Source: a virus
DNA: 60,544 bases
Reading direction: 5' to 3' (one strand)
Virus record (IMG/VR): IMGVR_UViG_3300048996_000071
Coordinates: 1 to 60,544 of that record
Every line of letters begins with the position of its first letter. The stretch's first letter is position 1. Positions 18,818 through 28,293 of this stretch are shown here, piece by piece. The notes beneath the pieces are model-generated. The model was given only the letters and a program-made list of their open reading frames with translations. It was not told the origin of the DNA and made no database searches. The position numbers were made by a program, and so were the translations under genes.

Positions 18818-20931
18818 GCCGCCTTTCCTGGCAGCAGCTTGCCGCCTAGCATTGATGGCCTGCCTCGTGTACCGCCGGGCTGCTCTTCCAGGATCAGCAT
18901 CTCGAACTTAACCATGTGGTTGATCGTCTTGAGCATCAGTTCCGATTCGACGCCCTTGATGAGCTTCTTAAGATAGTTCATCGTGATGCCGGACTTCTTG
19001 CGGTCATAGTACCTGACAACGGCGTGGTAGATCTTGTCTTCCAGTTCGTCCGCTTCCGTTGCCATCATCGCAGTCCGCACCACGCCGTACGTCTCCAGCA
19101 GGTACGGATACAGCGCCCTGAGCTTGGTGATGTGCTCCTCGGTGATCAGCTCGGTGCGCTCGTTGATCGCCAGCAGCAGGACCAGCTTCTTCAACAGCAA
19201 GTCGATGCGGTTGAAGATCGCCGTCGACTCCTCTGTCTTGTCTTTCAGCGCGAAGACTTCTTCGTAGAAGCTTTCGAATGCGACTAGAGCCGCAGGCTCA
19301 AAGGTCACGTCCTTGGGAGTCATTGCCCAGTTGTGCACGCCCTTCAGATATTTGACCGGCTCGTCGTAGTTGGTGATGTAGGCATTGATCGCCTTCTGCT
19401 TCTTGCGTGGGCCGGTGACGAACACCCATCTGTTGATAAAGCCAGCCGCGTCATCCTTCTCGCCTACCACGCCGCGGATAGACTTGTTCTGCGTGGTCGT
19501 CATTACCTGGCCGAAAGGCTGCATCGCAATCGCATGACCAGCTCCACGTGATGCCGCCGAAATGCTGTGCGGAGCGTCGTACACCTCCATGAGCTGCGGC
19601 TTGAGCGAGGACCCCGCGCGCGAACCTCGCGAGACAAGACTGGCCATCTCGTCGAACTCAAGGTAAACTCTGATTGGCCAGTCTTTCTGTGGAGCGGCCG
19701 GTGCCGACGGATCTTCAATCTTGTGTACGAACATGTCAACCAGCACCTCGCCCGAACCGGGCGTGCCGCCGAGTTTGGTTCCCATCGGCAGCGGGTCGTT
19801 GTGGTCGAAGGGGAGTGCTCGTGACAGCACCTGCTTCAGGTGTGCCTTCGCCCTGGACTTGCCTGTACCGGACGGCCCAGTTAGGCAGACAAAGATATTC
19901 GGCACAACCTTAGGATTGTCCAGCAGTACCCTGTTGCGACCGACGCCGTAGCCGAGCGCCATGAGGCCAGTCCAGAAGTGGAACTCCTCCGGACAGGTGT
20001 CCTTTGTCGTCTCCGCCATCCAGGCCCACAGGAACGTGTTCGGCGTGACGAGCCTGCGCCAGTTAATGCTGGCGACTACCGGGCCGACCGACTCGGCGTA
20101 GTCCTGATCCTCGACGATGTGCAGCTGAACAACGTTGGACTTGGCCACCGATGGCGGCGGTTCGTCTTCCGTAGCTGCTTCGTCATTTTCCTGGGGGTCG
20201 GGGTCCACCGTGGGTGGGGTGCGCGATAGGAACGTCCCTGCGGACGTGGTGTACTTGCTATACCCCAGTTCACCCGCGATCTTCTCGCGAAGCTCCCTAA
20301 AACCTGCCGGGTCCTTTTTGTAGCCCGGAACCGGATAGCCGTAGTGCCAGGCCGCAAAGTCCCAGTTATCCCCACCCATGGCGCAGCTGCCGCAGTGCCA
20401 CAGCTGCTTGTCCTTGTTCATCCAGGCGCTGGGATCGTTGTCCGGATGAGCTGGATTTGGACAGCGGACCTTGCCCTCGTTGCGATAGGTGGCAGCGTCG
20501 ACGTGCCCTTTGCCAACCCAGCGGTTGTACGCCTCAATGATCCCGATGGCTTTGATCTCGCCGTCGAGTGCCATCTCCTCGGCGGACAGCACGACACTGT
20601 CGCCGTCCAGCACCTGTGGCACATGGACGTTGCCGTCTTCCGGCCTGCCTTCATCCTTCTGCTCGACCGCTGCTGCGGTCGCCGGCACGAGCTGAAGATG
20701 GGCGCTGCGCGCCTTGAGTGCGGCAAGTCTCTCGGCCGCAGTTCCGGTTGGCGGCGGAAGTACTGGTCGCGCAAGTGTGGGCTGCGTTGCGGGTGTGGGC
20801 ACCTCCTGGATTTGCTCTGGAGCTTCAGCCTCGACAACAACGGTGGCCCCGCTTGCCGCTGCTTCTTTTTGGGCCTTGAGTTCGGCCAGCTTCGCCGTGA
20901 AGCTGGTGCCACCCTTGGGGGTAGAGCCCAT
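18814..20931 (-). CDS. Zinc-finger primase/helicase-like replication ATPase, about 705 aa
   Basis: Starts at ATG 20931 (GTG 20940 is possible). A Pro/Ala-rich N-terminus is followed by a CHC2-type zinc ribbon (CPNPAHPDNDPS...WHCGSC, about 157-183) as in DnaG primases, then a P-loop ATPase with Walker A GPSGTGKS (about 352-359) and a long helical C-terminus. The combination is typical of phage primase-helicases that work at the fork. The catalytic primase function may instead come from the adjacent AEP protein. Confidence 0.8.
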   Translation of the reverse strand: MGSTPKGGTSFTAKLAELKAQKEAAASGATVVVEAEAPEQIQEVPTPATQPTLARPVLPPPTGTAAERLAALKARSAHLQLVPATAAAVEQKDEGRPEDGNVHVPQVLDGDSVVLSAEEMALDGEIKAIGIIEAYNRWVGKGHVDAATYRNEGKVRCPNPAHPDNDPSAWMNKDKQLWHCGSCAMGGDNWDFAAWHYGYPVPGYKKDPAGFRELREKIAGELGYSKYTTSAGTFLSRTPPTVDPDPQENDEAATEDEPPPSVAKSNVVQLHIVEDQDYAESVGPVVASINWRRLVTPNTFLWAWMAETTKDTCPEEFHFWTGLMALGYGVGRNRVLLDNPKVVPNIFVCLTGPSGTGKSRAKAHLKQVLSRALPFDHNDPLPMGTKLGGTPGSGEVLVDMFVHKIEDPSAPAAPQKDWPIRVYLEFDEMASLVSRGSRAGSSLKPQLMEVYDAPHSISAASRGAGHAIAMQPFGQVMTTTQNKSIRGVVGEKDDAAGFINRWVFVTGPRKKQKAINAYITNYDEPVKYLKGVHNWAMTPKDVTFEPAALVAFESFYEEVFALKDKTEESTAIFNRIDLLLKKLVLLLAINERTELITEEHITKLRALYPYLLETYGVVRTAMMATEADELEDKIYHAVVRYYDRKKSGITMNYLKKLIKGVESELMLKTINHMVKFEMLILEEQPGGTRGRPSMLGGKLLPGKAA

Positions 20932-20936
20932 ACTGC

Positions 20937-21926
20937 TCACTCTGTCATGACTCCTGCCCATTGATCAGAGACGGTCATGGCCTCGATCGCATTGCGTTCC
21001 CTGAATTCAGTCATGCGGTGCCGGACGTCCAGGAACTGGGGCAGGTAGTGCTCAACCCCGTCGGGCACCTTCATGTTGCGTCCGAGCGGGAGGCGCATCA
21101 GGTTTCCCAGCTGCTTCTCCTTGTCGGAAACCGTGTCCTGCTTGGGGAAGATTTCCACCGACAGCTGCGGCATGTCCTGTACCGGGTCGCCGAACTTGGC
21201 GCGGTGTTTGAAGAAGTTCTTCCCGCGCAGCAGCTCGAACCTGTCCGTCTGCAGAAGCACCATCGTCGCCAGCTCGCGAGCGACTGACGCTTCGGTCGGC
21301 TCATCCAGGATGACGTAGACGTGCATGCCCTTGTGGCCCGAGTACGTCACCAACGTGCGGTAGCCCAGGAGGTTCTGTGACTCCACGGCCAGGATCTGCG
21401 CCATGGTCCGCATCTGGTACACGAGAAACTTCTCGACGTACTCCGGCCTGTGGGGATTCTCCCAGGCGCCGCGAGGATCGCCGTCAACGAAGTGGTCCCA
21501 CGCAGTATTGATGGGATCAATGCTGATCGGCATCGGGTAGTACCGACCCTCAGGCCAGGTCATGTACTTACCTGCCTCTTTCGCCTCCTCCAAGTCAATG
21601 TCGAAGGCGAAGAACTTGACGGTGCCGGTCTGGCTAACCAGGTAGTGGCCCATGCTGGACTCGCCGCGGATGTGCTTCGCCAGGTCCTGGCGGGTGATGC
21701 GCTCGCGTACCGGGTACCAGCTTCCGTCGGGTCGCTGGAATGCCTTCACGTCCGGCCGGGAGATGAACGTCTTGGCAAAGAGATTCGCCAAGGTGTCCTG
21801 CTCCTCGGCGGTGTATTGCCTGCTGTGCAACACGCCTCCAGAGAGAACAAGTGGCCACCCGCTACGGTGGCCGAGTGGATATTCTGATGTGGTCCCGGCG
21901 CCGATAGACCTATTTGCGCAGGTCAT
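20937..21926 (-). CDS. Archaeo-eukaryotic primase (AEP/PrimPol) family protein
   Basis: The open frame is 329 aa. ATG 21926 lies 15 nt after a -10 with no ribosome site, while TTG 21830 has GGAGG, so the start is uncertain. AEP motifs are clear: FFAFDID (about 105-111, metal-binding DxD), YSGHKGMHVYV (about 195-205, the sxH motif) and VEIFPKQ (about 257-263, third carboxylate). Most like LigD-type primases. Likely makes primers for phage replication together with the downstream zinc/ATPase protein. Confidence 0.85.
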   Translation of the reverse strand: MTCANRSIGAGTTSEYPLGHRSGWPLVLSGGVLHSRQYTAEEQDTLANLFAKTFISRPDVKAFQRPDGSWYPVRERITRQDLAKHIRGESSMGHYLVSQTGTVKFFAFDIDLEEAKEAGKYMTWPEGRYYPMPISIDPINTAWDHFVDGDPRGAWENPHRPEYVEKFLVYQMRTMAQILAVESQNLLGYRTLVTYSGHKGMHVYVILDEPTEASVARELATMVLLQTDRFELLRGKNFFKHRAKFGDPVQDMPQLSVEIFPKQDTVSDKEKQLGNLMRLPLGRNMKVPDGVEHYLPQFLDVRHRMTEFRERNAIEAMTVSDQWAGVMTE

Positions 21927-21941
21927 AAACGCTGGATGTAG

Positions 21942-21970
21942 AACATAACACGCACTTCGAAGGGCGTCAA
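21942..21970 (-). promoter_or_regulatory. Promoter TTGACG-17-TATGTT for replication genes
   Basis: -35 TTGACG (21965-21970), -10 TATGTT (21942-21947). A GCGCGG/CCGCGC hairpin (21973-21989) lies just behind it. Confidence 0.6.
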
Positions 21971-21998
21971 CCGCGCGGTGGCGCCGCGCGCCCGGTCA

Positions 21999-22007
21999 TG
22001 CTACACT
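21999..22007 (+). promoter_or_regulatory. Extended -10 promoter of the late operon
   Basis: TGcTACACT extended -10 (21999-22007), no good -35. Predicted start about 10 nt before the three-way junction. Confidence 0.45.
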
Positions 22008-22023
22008 ATGCCTTGCTACCTCC

Positions 22024-22100
22024 AGAGGCCACAATCCACGCCGGTCAGTTGCTACCTGACCAGTCTCCCCCCAGGAGACAAGGCGTGGATTTTGGTCTCT
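22024..22100 (+). ncRNA. Three-way-junction leader structure
   Basis: An 18-pair base helix with one mismatch (22024-22042 with 22082-22100, core AATCCACGCC/GGCGTGGATT) encloses two hairpins: GGTCAG-TTGCTAC-CTGACC and GTCTCC-CCCCA-GGAGAC. Located 84 nt upstream of the first late gene. Possible attenuator, antitermination or packaging-related RNA. Confidence 0.6.
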
Positions 22101-22184
22101 CCGTTTCCCGTTCGGCGATCCGGGGATCGCTTGCGCCTCCGTGATAGATTACTCTGAGTCGACCGTCCTAGCTAAGGGATCTGC

Positions 22185-23630
22185 ATGGCGACAGAATTCT
22201 GGCTCCGCAACCCCCAGCGCAGTGTGCGTCAAGCCATTGCCGAGGGTGTCGAGCGATACGTCTTCGATCAGGCGCTAGTCAACTGGCAGCGCCAATCTCC
22301 TCACGCCTTCATGCGTGAGCACTTCCTGGGCACCGGCCTCAACCCGCTGTACGTACTGCAAGGCGACCAGGGCGCCCGACTGTACAGCATGTTCACGACG
22401 CCGGATCAGCCGATCGCCGTGTGGCCCACCTGGGACCCAAGTCAGGAACTGGATCTGCTGGAGCATTACCTCGCGCTCCCCCAGGGTGAAGACATCTACC
22501 TGTGTGGTGACGACGAGATCGATTCGTCGATTCGACCAGTGTTCGACCAGGAGCACAGGGTCTTCATCACCGGCGGTCTCAGGATGCAGACCGGTCCACA
22601 GAAAGACAAGATCATCGGCGAGATCCGACAGCTGTGTGCAGGCTACCCCAACGCCATCGTACACCTGTCCGGCGCACTCACGTTCGGCACCATGTTCAAC
22701 TGGGGTTGGCAGTCGGTTGATTGGTGCACCGACGAGGCTCGCGTCTACGGTAACATCATCTTGCCAAACGGCATCAAACTGAGGTTCGCCAGTGATGACC
22801 TCATGCTGTACTCCGACTGGATCGAGATGGTCGGGTTCACGGTCGAAAGGCTGAGCAGGCATCGCAACGAGCAGGTCCAGTTTCACATCAGGTCGGCACT
22901 ATGGGCCGCCGAGAACTTCGACAGGGACTTGCGCACCAAGCGCCGCTACACGCCGAACCTTGCTGGCGCATCCGCGCTACCCAGTACGTGGGCTAGCCAG
23001 AACACCAATGCCCAGCGCAACTGGCGTAAGAGTAGCACCATCGCGTCTCGTGCACTGCCGATGCTCAACAAGGCCGACGGCGACAAGGCGTTCTGCGATT
23101 ACTGCGTCCTGAGTACATCTTGCAAGCTGGCGCGCGCCGAGCAGGTTTGCGGACTGGAGGAGACCGAGATGGGCGAACTGGCGAAGCACTTCAAGACCCG
23201 TAATTCCGACCAGATCATCGACGGGCTGACGGATCTGATCGTGATGCAGGCTGACCGCATGGAGCGCAGCGTCGCCGCCGAGGACGTCGAGGGCGAGGAC
23301 GGCCCCAGCTCCGAGGTGACTCGCCAGATGAACAGCGTGTTCAGCAACGCGACGGCGCTGGCTAAGCTGCTCAACCCGAACCTCAACGGTAAGGGCACGA
23401 CGGTTAACAACCAGACGCTGAACATCAACGGCGGCAACATTCCGTTCAGCTCGGGTAACCCTCGCGAGGTCATGGCTGCCATCGTCAAGGAGCTGACCAT
23501 GGCCGGCATCCCGCGCGACGAGATCACCGCCGATATGATCAAGGCGGTGCTCCGGCAGGGTAGCGATCAGCAGACTGACCAGCAGGCCCTGGAGGGTGTT
23601 ATCGTTCAGAACACCTCGGCCAAGGAGTAG
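22185..23630 (+). CDS. First late gene, 481 aa, with four-Cys cluster; possible packaging factor
   Basis: ATG 22185 after AAGGGATCTGC. Residues 1-250 are mixed alpha/beta. C304, C307, C313 and C322 form a CX2CX5CX8C cluster that could hold zinc or Fe-S. The C-terminal region (NATALAKLLNPNLNGKGTTVNNQTLNIN) and position before the large terminase resemble DNA-binding small-terminase partners. The size is far larger than usual, so this is a tentative assignment. Confidence 0.6.
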   Translation: MATEFWLRNPQRSVRQAIAEGVERYVFDQALVNWQRQSPHAFMREHFLGTGLNPLYVLQGDQGARLYSMFTTPDQPIAVWPTWDPSQELDLLEHYLALPQGEDIYLCGDDEIDSSIRPVFDQEHRVFITGGLRMQTGPQKDKIIGEIRQLCAGYPNAIVHLSGALTFGTMFNWGWQSVDWCTDEARVYGNIILPNGIKLRFASDDLMLYSDWIEMVGFTVERLSRHRNEQVQFHIRSALWAAENFDRDLRTKRRYTPNLAGASALPSTWASQNTNAQRNWRKSSTIASRALPMLNKADGDKAFCDYCVLSTSCKLARAEQVCGLEETEMGELAKHFKTRNSDQIIDGLTDLIVMQADRMERSVAAEDVEGEDGPSSEVTRQMNSVFSNATALAKLLNPNLNGKGTTVNNQTLNINGGNIPFSSGNPREVMAAIVKELTMAGIPRDEITADMIKAVLRQGSDQQTDQQALEGVIVQNTSAKE

Positions 23631-23632
23631 CG

Positions 23633-23818
23633 ATGGGAAAGCTTACCCCCGAGCAGATGGCCTTCGACGTCAGTCAGTTCTTCGATCCAGACGCTCCGTC
23701 GGGCGAACCGATGCTTGAGCAGATTCATGACCCCTTTACTGGGGATGTGATCTGTCCAGGCATGAGAATCGACACAGACGGAAACATTCACCGCACAGTA
23801 CCGAAGGGGCAGTCATGA
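23633..23818 (+). CDS. Small protein, 61 aa, unknown
   Basis: ATG 23633 starts 2 nt after the previous stop, with AAGGAG at the end of the upstream gene as ribosome site. Acidic, with PFTGDVICPGMRIDTDGNIH, a possible small beta fold. Overlaps the next gene by ATGA. Confidence 0.65.
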   Translation: MGKLTPEQMAFDVSQFFDPDAPSGEPMLEQIHDPFTGDVICPGMRIDTDGNIHRTVPKGQS

Positions 23819-24243
23819 CAGCGAACACGACACACTTCTCGGAGAAGGACTGCCCCGTCAAGGAGTGGCACGGCAACCCGTTCCGGTACTGCGGCTCGTG
23901 CAATTGGAGCGAGGAGACCAAACCGGTGAAGTCGCCTGACTACGTCTTCGACTTGATTCGCGCACTCAAGGATAATACGCCCCTGAACTTCCATGGCCAC
24001 GAGGTGCCAGCGGATATCCAGGCTGCGCTTTCCCAGCTGGACTGGGTGAGGCGTGACAAGCACGCCTGCCTCATCGACGCTGAGGTGGACCACTTCGCGG
24101 TCCGCGAGCAGTACATCATCGGGTGCCAGTGCCACGAGGGCAACGTCAAGCACATCTGGCAGCCCGGTGACCCGGCGTACGTCTGTCCGACGTCCGGCGT
24201 TACGGTCGCCGACCCGCGCACCCTCATCAAGCAGGGGGACTGA
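23815..24243 (+). CDS. Putative zinc-binding protein, 142 aa
   Basis: ATG 23815 overlaps the previous stop. It has CPVKEWHGNPFRYCGSC (about 12-28), a likely zinc ribbon, and CQCHEGNVKH (about 103-112). Function unknown. Coupled to the 94-aa gene. Confidence 0.65.
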   Translation: MTANTTHFSEKDCPVKEWHGNPFRYCGSCNWSEETKPVKSPDYVFDLIRALKDNTPLNFHGHEVPADIQAALSQLDWVRRDKHACLIDAEVDHFAVREQYIIGCQCHEGNVKHIWQPGDPAYVCPTSGVTVADPRTLIKQGD

Positions 24244-24244
24244 G

Positions 24245-24529
24245 ATGGGTGTCGTTTACGAGCCGCCGGTTGTGCACACCTGTAGGCCGGGCTGGACGCT
24301 GCGGGTCCTCACGGAGTCGCTGCCGCCGTTCTTTCTGCCGGTCGGTACCCGCCTGTCAGATCCGCCGACGCCCTGGAATTACCCCGCCGGGACCGTGGTC
24401 GAGTGCGACTGCGGTAAAACGCACGTGAGCCTGGGCTCCGTGCGCCGCAACACGCCGGGCATGTGCTTCTTTCGCTCCGAGGGTCGGTTCGAGCGGTGGC
24501 GTCGCGAGCGGCGGCAGGCGCGTGTTTAA
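24245..24529 (+). CDS. Unknown protein, 94 aa
   Basis: ATG 24245 follows AGGGGGACTGAG. It contains WTLRVLTESL, then ECDCGKTH (about 58-65) and a basic C-terminus (RFERWRRERRQ). The single CxC/H site may bind metal. Typical small actinophage gene in the packaging region. Confidence 0.65.
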   Translation: MGVVYEPPVVHTCRPGWTLRVLTESLPPFFLPVGTRLSDPPTPWNYPAGTVVECDCGKTHVSLGSVRRNTPGMCFFRSEGRFERWRRERRQARV

Positions 24530-24686
24530 GTCTGTTCATCTTCGACTTGCCCCTGGTCGCTACGCATGCGGCGTTGGCAAGCGTTGGTCTAGTCAGGACA
24601 TTAGCAGTGTCTTGCGGCCACGGAAGGTTGACTGTGGCGGGTGTAAGCGTACCGTCGCCTATCGCAAGTTGGTGAAGCGTGTCTAA
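24522..24686 (+). CDS. Two-CxxC zinc micro-protein, 54 aa
   Basis: GTG 24522 overlaps the previous stop. Sequence VHLRLAPGRYACGVG then KVDCGGCKRTVAYRKL gives a Cys plus CxxC pattern found in many short actinophage proteins. It overlaps the terminase start by 8 nt. Likely a zinc-stabilised peptide of unknown role. Confidence 0.65.
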   Translation: MFKSVHLRLAPGRYACGVGKRWSSQDISSVLRPRKVDCGGCKRTVAYRKLVKRV

Positions 24687-26535
24687 GACGCTCGAAGAGG
24701 AACTCGAGTGGCTGCAGAATAATCCGGCGTTCGATGAGCGTCCTGCCAGCATTACCGAGTTCCTCGGGCCGGATTACCTGAACATCGAGGGGGGCGTTCG
24801 GCCGGGCGTCCGCAAGGCACTTGTTGACATCTTCGGAGAAGAGTCAAACGGTGAGACTATCGCTCGGGTGCAGCGCGCCATCATGACCGGGGCGATCGGT
24901 ATCGGTAAGACGACTCTCGCATCCATCGCTCTGCCGTACATGTGTCACTGGGTCCTGTGCCTCAGTGACCCACAGGATTTCTTTGACCTCCTGCCTGGCA
25001 GTCGTATCGCGTTCATGCAGATGTCGACCAGCGAGGACCAGGCGAAGCAGGTTCTCTTCGGCGACATCTTTGCCCGCATCAACCACTCCCCGTGGTTCAA
25101 GAAGTTTCCGTACGACTCTCGGTTCAAAAACCAGATTCGGTTCCCGAAAGATATCTGGGTCGTACCGGGCGACAGCTCCGAGACTACCTTCGAGGGTTAT
25201 AACATTCTGGGTGGCATCCTTGACGAGATCGACTCCCACAAGGTCACGCCCAAGAAGGATTATGCGCAGAGTGGATACGACACGATCAACTCCCGAATCG
25301 AGTCGCGGTACGGCACCAAGGGACTGCTGATCCTGATCGGACAGATGAAGGCATCGCTCGGGTTCGCCGCCAAGAAGTACAAAGAGTTTAAGGTCGATCC
25401 TGACGCAGCCGTCGCTCGCATGTCCATCTGGGAGTCGTTCGGCTGGGACGACAAGCGCTTCAATGACGGCCACGGCAATCGCAAGAGCTTCTGGTATGAC
25501 CCGCGGCGTAAGGGTATCGTACCTGATGTGTCCATCAAGATGGGCGCAGTCTCCACGACGGAGCACCTCATCGAGATACCGCGCACGTACATGGCCAGCT
25601 TCCTGAACGATCCCGAGAAGGCGCTGCGGGACCTGGCTGGCATTCCTCCGCTGGTCGGCGCTGCCTTCATCGGCATGGGTGACCGTATCTACGAGGCGCG
25701 CGATCGGTGGAACGAGAGGTTCCCAGGCGTAGGCAGTCCTGTCCGTACGACCTTGTCGTCGGCAGACTTCGAATCGTGGTTCCGGGCGCCGGACACGCTC
25801 CCCCGGGCGGCCCATCTAGACATCGCGTACGCGTCGGACGGCGACGCGCTGGGGCTAGCGATGGGCCACGTTCCGGAGGTCAAGGAAATCGATGGCGAGC
25901 TACGGCCAGTCATCGTGTTCGATTTCCTGCTGCGCATGAGGCCCATGCCGGGTTACCAGCTGATCTTGAGTGACATCCGACAGATCATCTATTACCTGCG
26001 AGATGACCTGGGATTCAAGATTGAGAAAGTCACGATGGATGGCTTCCAGTCTACGGACATGATGCAGCAGCTCCAGAAGCGCCGGGTGAATGCTGAATAT
26101 TTGTCGGTCGACAAAAAGAAGTTGCCCTACCAGGACTTGCGTGACGCACTGTACGAACGGCGCGTAGAGTTCCCCCAGTACATCACGCACCGGCGGCACG
26201 GTGACGTAGAGCGTGTCGAGATCGCCATCGAGGAATTGTCGCAGCTAGTCGACGCTGGTCCAAAAATCGATCACCCCGACGGTGGCAGTAAGGACGTGGC
26301 AGACGCCATGGCCGGTGTTGTGCATACCCTCATGGGTGACCGCAAATACCGCCGTGGTGTATCCTCCGTAAGTCCTGTCGATGGGCAGGAGCACCCGACG
26401 GGTGGCAGCAGCTTCAGTGGCATTTTCGCACCATCGCCCCTCTCGGGACTCGCAGTGCCTTCGCTCCCAGTCCCCGGGTCGCTGCTGCGCGGAGCTCCGA
26501 ACCTGCCTGACTATCTCCGTCCACGGAATCGGTAG
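24679..26535 (+). CDS. terL: Large terminase subunit
   Basis: 618 aa from GTG 24679. Walker A-like GAIGIGKTT (71-79), Walker B GGILDEID (178-185), then a C-terminal RNase H-like nuclease domain with acidic residues in HLDIAYASDGDALG (about 379-392) and VTMDGFQS. The terminase motor binds the portal, translocates DNA into the procapsid with ATP and cuts concatemers. Immediately followed by the portal gene, the usual order. Confidence 0.92.
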   Translation: MSKTLEEELEWLQNNPAFDERPASITEFLGPDYLNIEGGVRPGVRKALVDIFGEESNGETIARVQRAIMTGAIGIGKTTLASIALPYMCHWVLCLSDPQDFFDLLPGSRIAFMQMSTSEDQAKQVLFGDIFARINHSPWFKKFPYDSRFKNQIRFPKDIWVVPGDSSETTFEGYNILGGILDEIDSHKVTPKKDYAQSGYDTINSRIESRYGTKGLLILIGQMKASLGFAAKKYKEFKVDPDAAVARMSIWESFGWDDKRFNDGHGNRKSFWYDPRRKGIVPDVSIKMGAVSTTEHLIEIPRTYMASFLNDPEKALRDLAGIPPLVGAAFIGMGDRIYEARDRWNERFPGVGSPVRTTLSSADFESWFRAPDTLPRAAHLDIAYASDGDALGLAMGHVPEVKEIDGELRPVIVFDFLLRMRPMPGYQLILSDIRQIIYYLRDDLGFKIEKVTMDGFQSTDMMQQLQKRRVNAEYLSVDKKKLPYQDLRDALYERRVEFPQYITHRRHGDVERVEIAIEELSQLVDAGPKIDHPDGGSKDVADAMAGVVHTLMGDRKYRRGVSSVSPVDGQEHPTGGSSFSGIFAPSPLSGLAVPSLPVPGSLLRGAPNLPDYLRPRNR

Positions 26536-26541
26536 GTACCA

Positions 26542-28293
26542 GTGTCCGGACTTGAGAAGCGTCCGCCTTTCGTCGGCCCCACAAAGGCGCCCGCGGAAGC
26601 GCCTAGGACAACACGTGAGGCGCGGGCCAGCGGGTCCGAGTTCAAAAAGGCGGCGCCTCCGCAGCTCGGTGAGGCGTTCGGTCAGGTTTGGCACAACGAC
26701 AGCAGAGTCTGGAACCGCCTTCCCGGCGGTGGCATTATCCAGTTCGACCTGAATCAGCTGACGCTGTCTGACTTCCGGGCGATGAAGGATCACTACCAGA
26801 TCAACGCAAGCCTCAGTGTGCTGATGTTCCTCATGCATCAGCTGGACTGGAAGGTTGTCAGCGACAACCCGAAGATCGCCAAGTTCTGCGACGACAACAT
26901 GCGTGAGGTGTGGACCCGCATGGTCCGCGCACTGAGTCAGTCGTTCTGGGCGGGATACTCGCCCAACATTCTCCAGTGGGAGAATGACATCGATGGCAGG
27001 GCTGTCAAGCTCACCAAGATCAAGGACCTGATTCCCGAGCTGTGCGACGTCAACTGGAAGGACGTGGAAGGCTGGGCGCCGCCGGGCCATAACAAGCCGA
27101 AGATTCAGGTCTACGACGGGATCAATCAGTACGGACTTGGCTGGCCGATTCCGCCCGAGAATACTCTGTGGTACACGCTTCTCAAGGAGAACCAGAACGT
27201 GTACGGCAGGAAGCTGCTGCGGCCCGCCTTCACGCCGTGGTACTTCAGCATCCTGATCCACATGTTTGCCAACAGGTACATGGAGCGCTTCGGCGAGCCG
27301 CTGCCTGTTGGTCGGGCGCCGATGGACAACATCACGCTGCCGAATGGGAAGAAGACCACCGGCCTCGCCGTCATGGGTGAGATTCTGCAGAACTTGCGGA
27401 ACCGTGCCGTCGTCGTTCTGCCTGACGACCGGACGCTGCTCGGTACCAGCAACGCCGAGTTTGATTACCAAATTGAATACTTGGAATCGCAGATGCGTGG
27501 CGCCGACTTCGAGCGCTATCTCATGCGGCTCGACGAGGAGATCAGCCTTGCGCTGTTCACTCCGCTTCTGATCCTGCGCACCGCCGACGTGGGTAGCTAC
27601 AACCTGGGCACCACACACTGGAACGTGTTCCAGCAGATGCTGAACGCACTGTCTGGCGACTGGGCTGAGTACATCGACAGGTACGTACTGGCACCGATGG
27701 TCAAGTTCAACTTCGGAGCGAACGCCAAGAAGGCGCACATCAAGTTCCGCAAGCTCGGCGACGAGAAGTCGCAGCTCGTCATCACTCTCCTGCAGGCATT
27801 GGTCTCCGCGAACAAGGCGGACCTGGATTTGGAGCAGCTCGGTGAGATCGCTGGACTCACTCTTAGTGAGGTCAAGGAAGTCACGACGCCGCCGGACGCG
27901 CCTCCATCAGATCCAGCCAATGATTCAGGCTCGGGCGGCGGTGGAGCTGGTTCAACTGGAAAGACAGGAGATAAGGGGGGGTCGGCTAATCGGCGAGCCG
28001 GGAGTCAGCTACCGGGTGTGGATTCGGTGCGAGCCCAGATATCGGCTCGAGTTGCCGCCCAGCTGGCGCGTGCGACTGCTGCGCAGGATTCTTCCATTCG
28101 ACCGGACCTTGGCTTTCGTCGACAGCTTGGCGATGCTTTCGGATCCAGGGCCTCGAGTCATGATCTGGACCGAGTATACACAGTGGCCGGATCGTGGCTT
28201 GGCGAGATGTACGACGCAGGAATCCCCGACCTGGCTGGCAAGTTTGACGTCTTCCTGAAGGAACTCCTGGAGGCTCTGGGTGGCGCAGACTGA
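26542..28293 (+). CDS. Portal protein
   Basis: 583 aa from GTG 26542 (ATG/GTG region after the terminase stop). The sequence is of the Mu gp29/DUF935-like portal type: INASLSVLMFLMHQLDW near 92-108, an aromatic clip region, and an N-terminal QVWHNDSRVWNRLPGGGI. The C-terminal 140 residues are a Gly/Ser linker and an extra helical domain. The portal ring is the DNA entry channel and the head-tail connector base. Confidence 0.85.
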   Translation: MSGLEKRPPFVGPTKAPAEAPRTTREARASGSEFKKAAPPQLGEAFGQVWHNDSRVWNRLPGGGIIQFDLNQLTLSDFRAMKDHYQINASLSVLMFLMHQLDWKVVSDNPKIAKFCDDNMREVWTRMVRALSQSFWAGYSPNILQWENDIDGRAVKLTKIKDLIPELCDVNWKDVEGWAPPGHNKPKIQVYDGINQYGLGWPIPPENTLWYTLLKENQNVYGRKLLRPAFTPWYFSILIHMFANRYMERFGEPLPVGRAPMDNITLPNGKKTTGLAVMGEILQNLRNRAVVVLPDDRTLLGTSNAEFDYQIEYLESQMRGADFERYLMRLDEEISLALFTPLLILRTADVGSYNLGTTHWNVFQQMLNALSGDWAEYIDRYVLAPMVKFNFGANAKKAHIKFRKLGDEKSQLVITLLQALVSANKADLDLEQLGEIAGLTLSEVKEVTTPPDAPPSDPANDSGSGGGGAGSTGKTGDKGGSANRRAGSQLPGVDSVRAQISARVAAQLARATAAQDSSIRPDLGFRRQLGDAFGSRASSHDLDRVYTVAGSWLGEMYDAGIPDLAGKFDVFLKELLEALGGAD

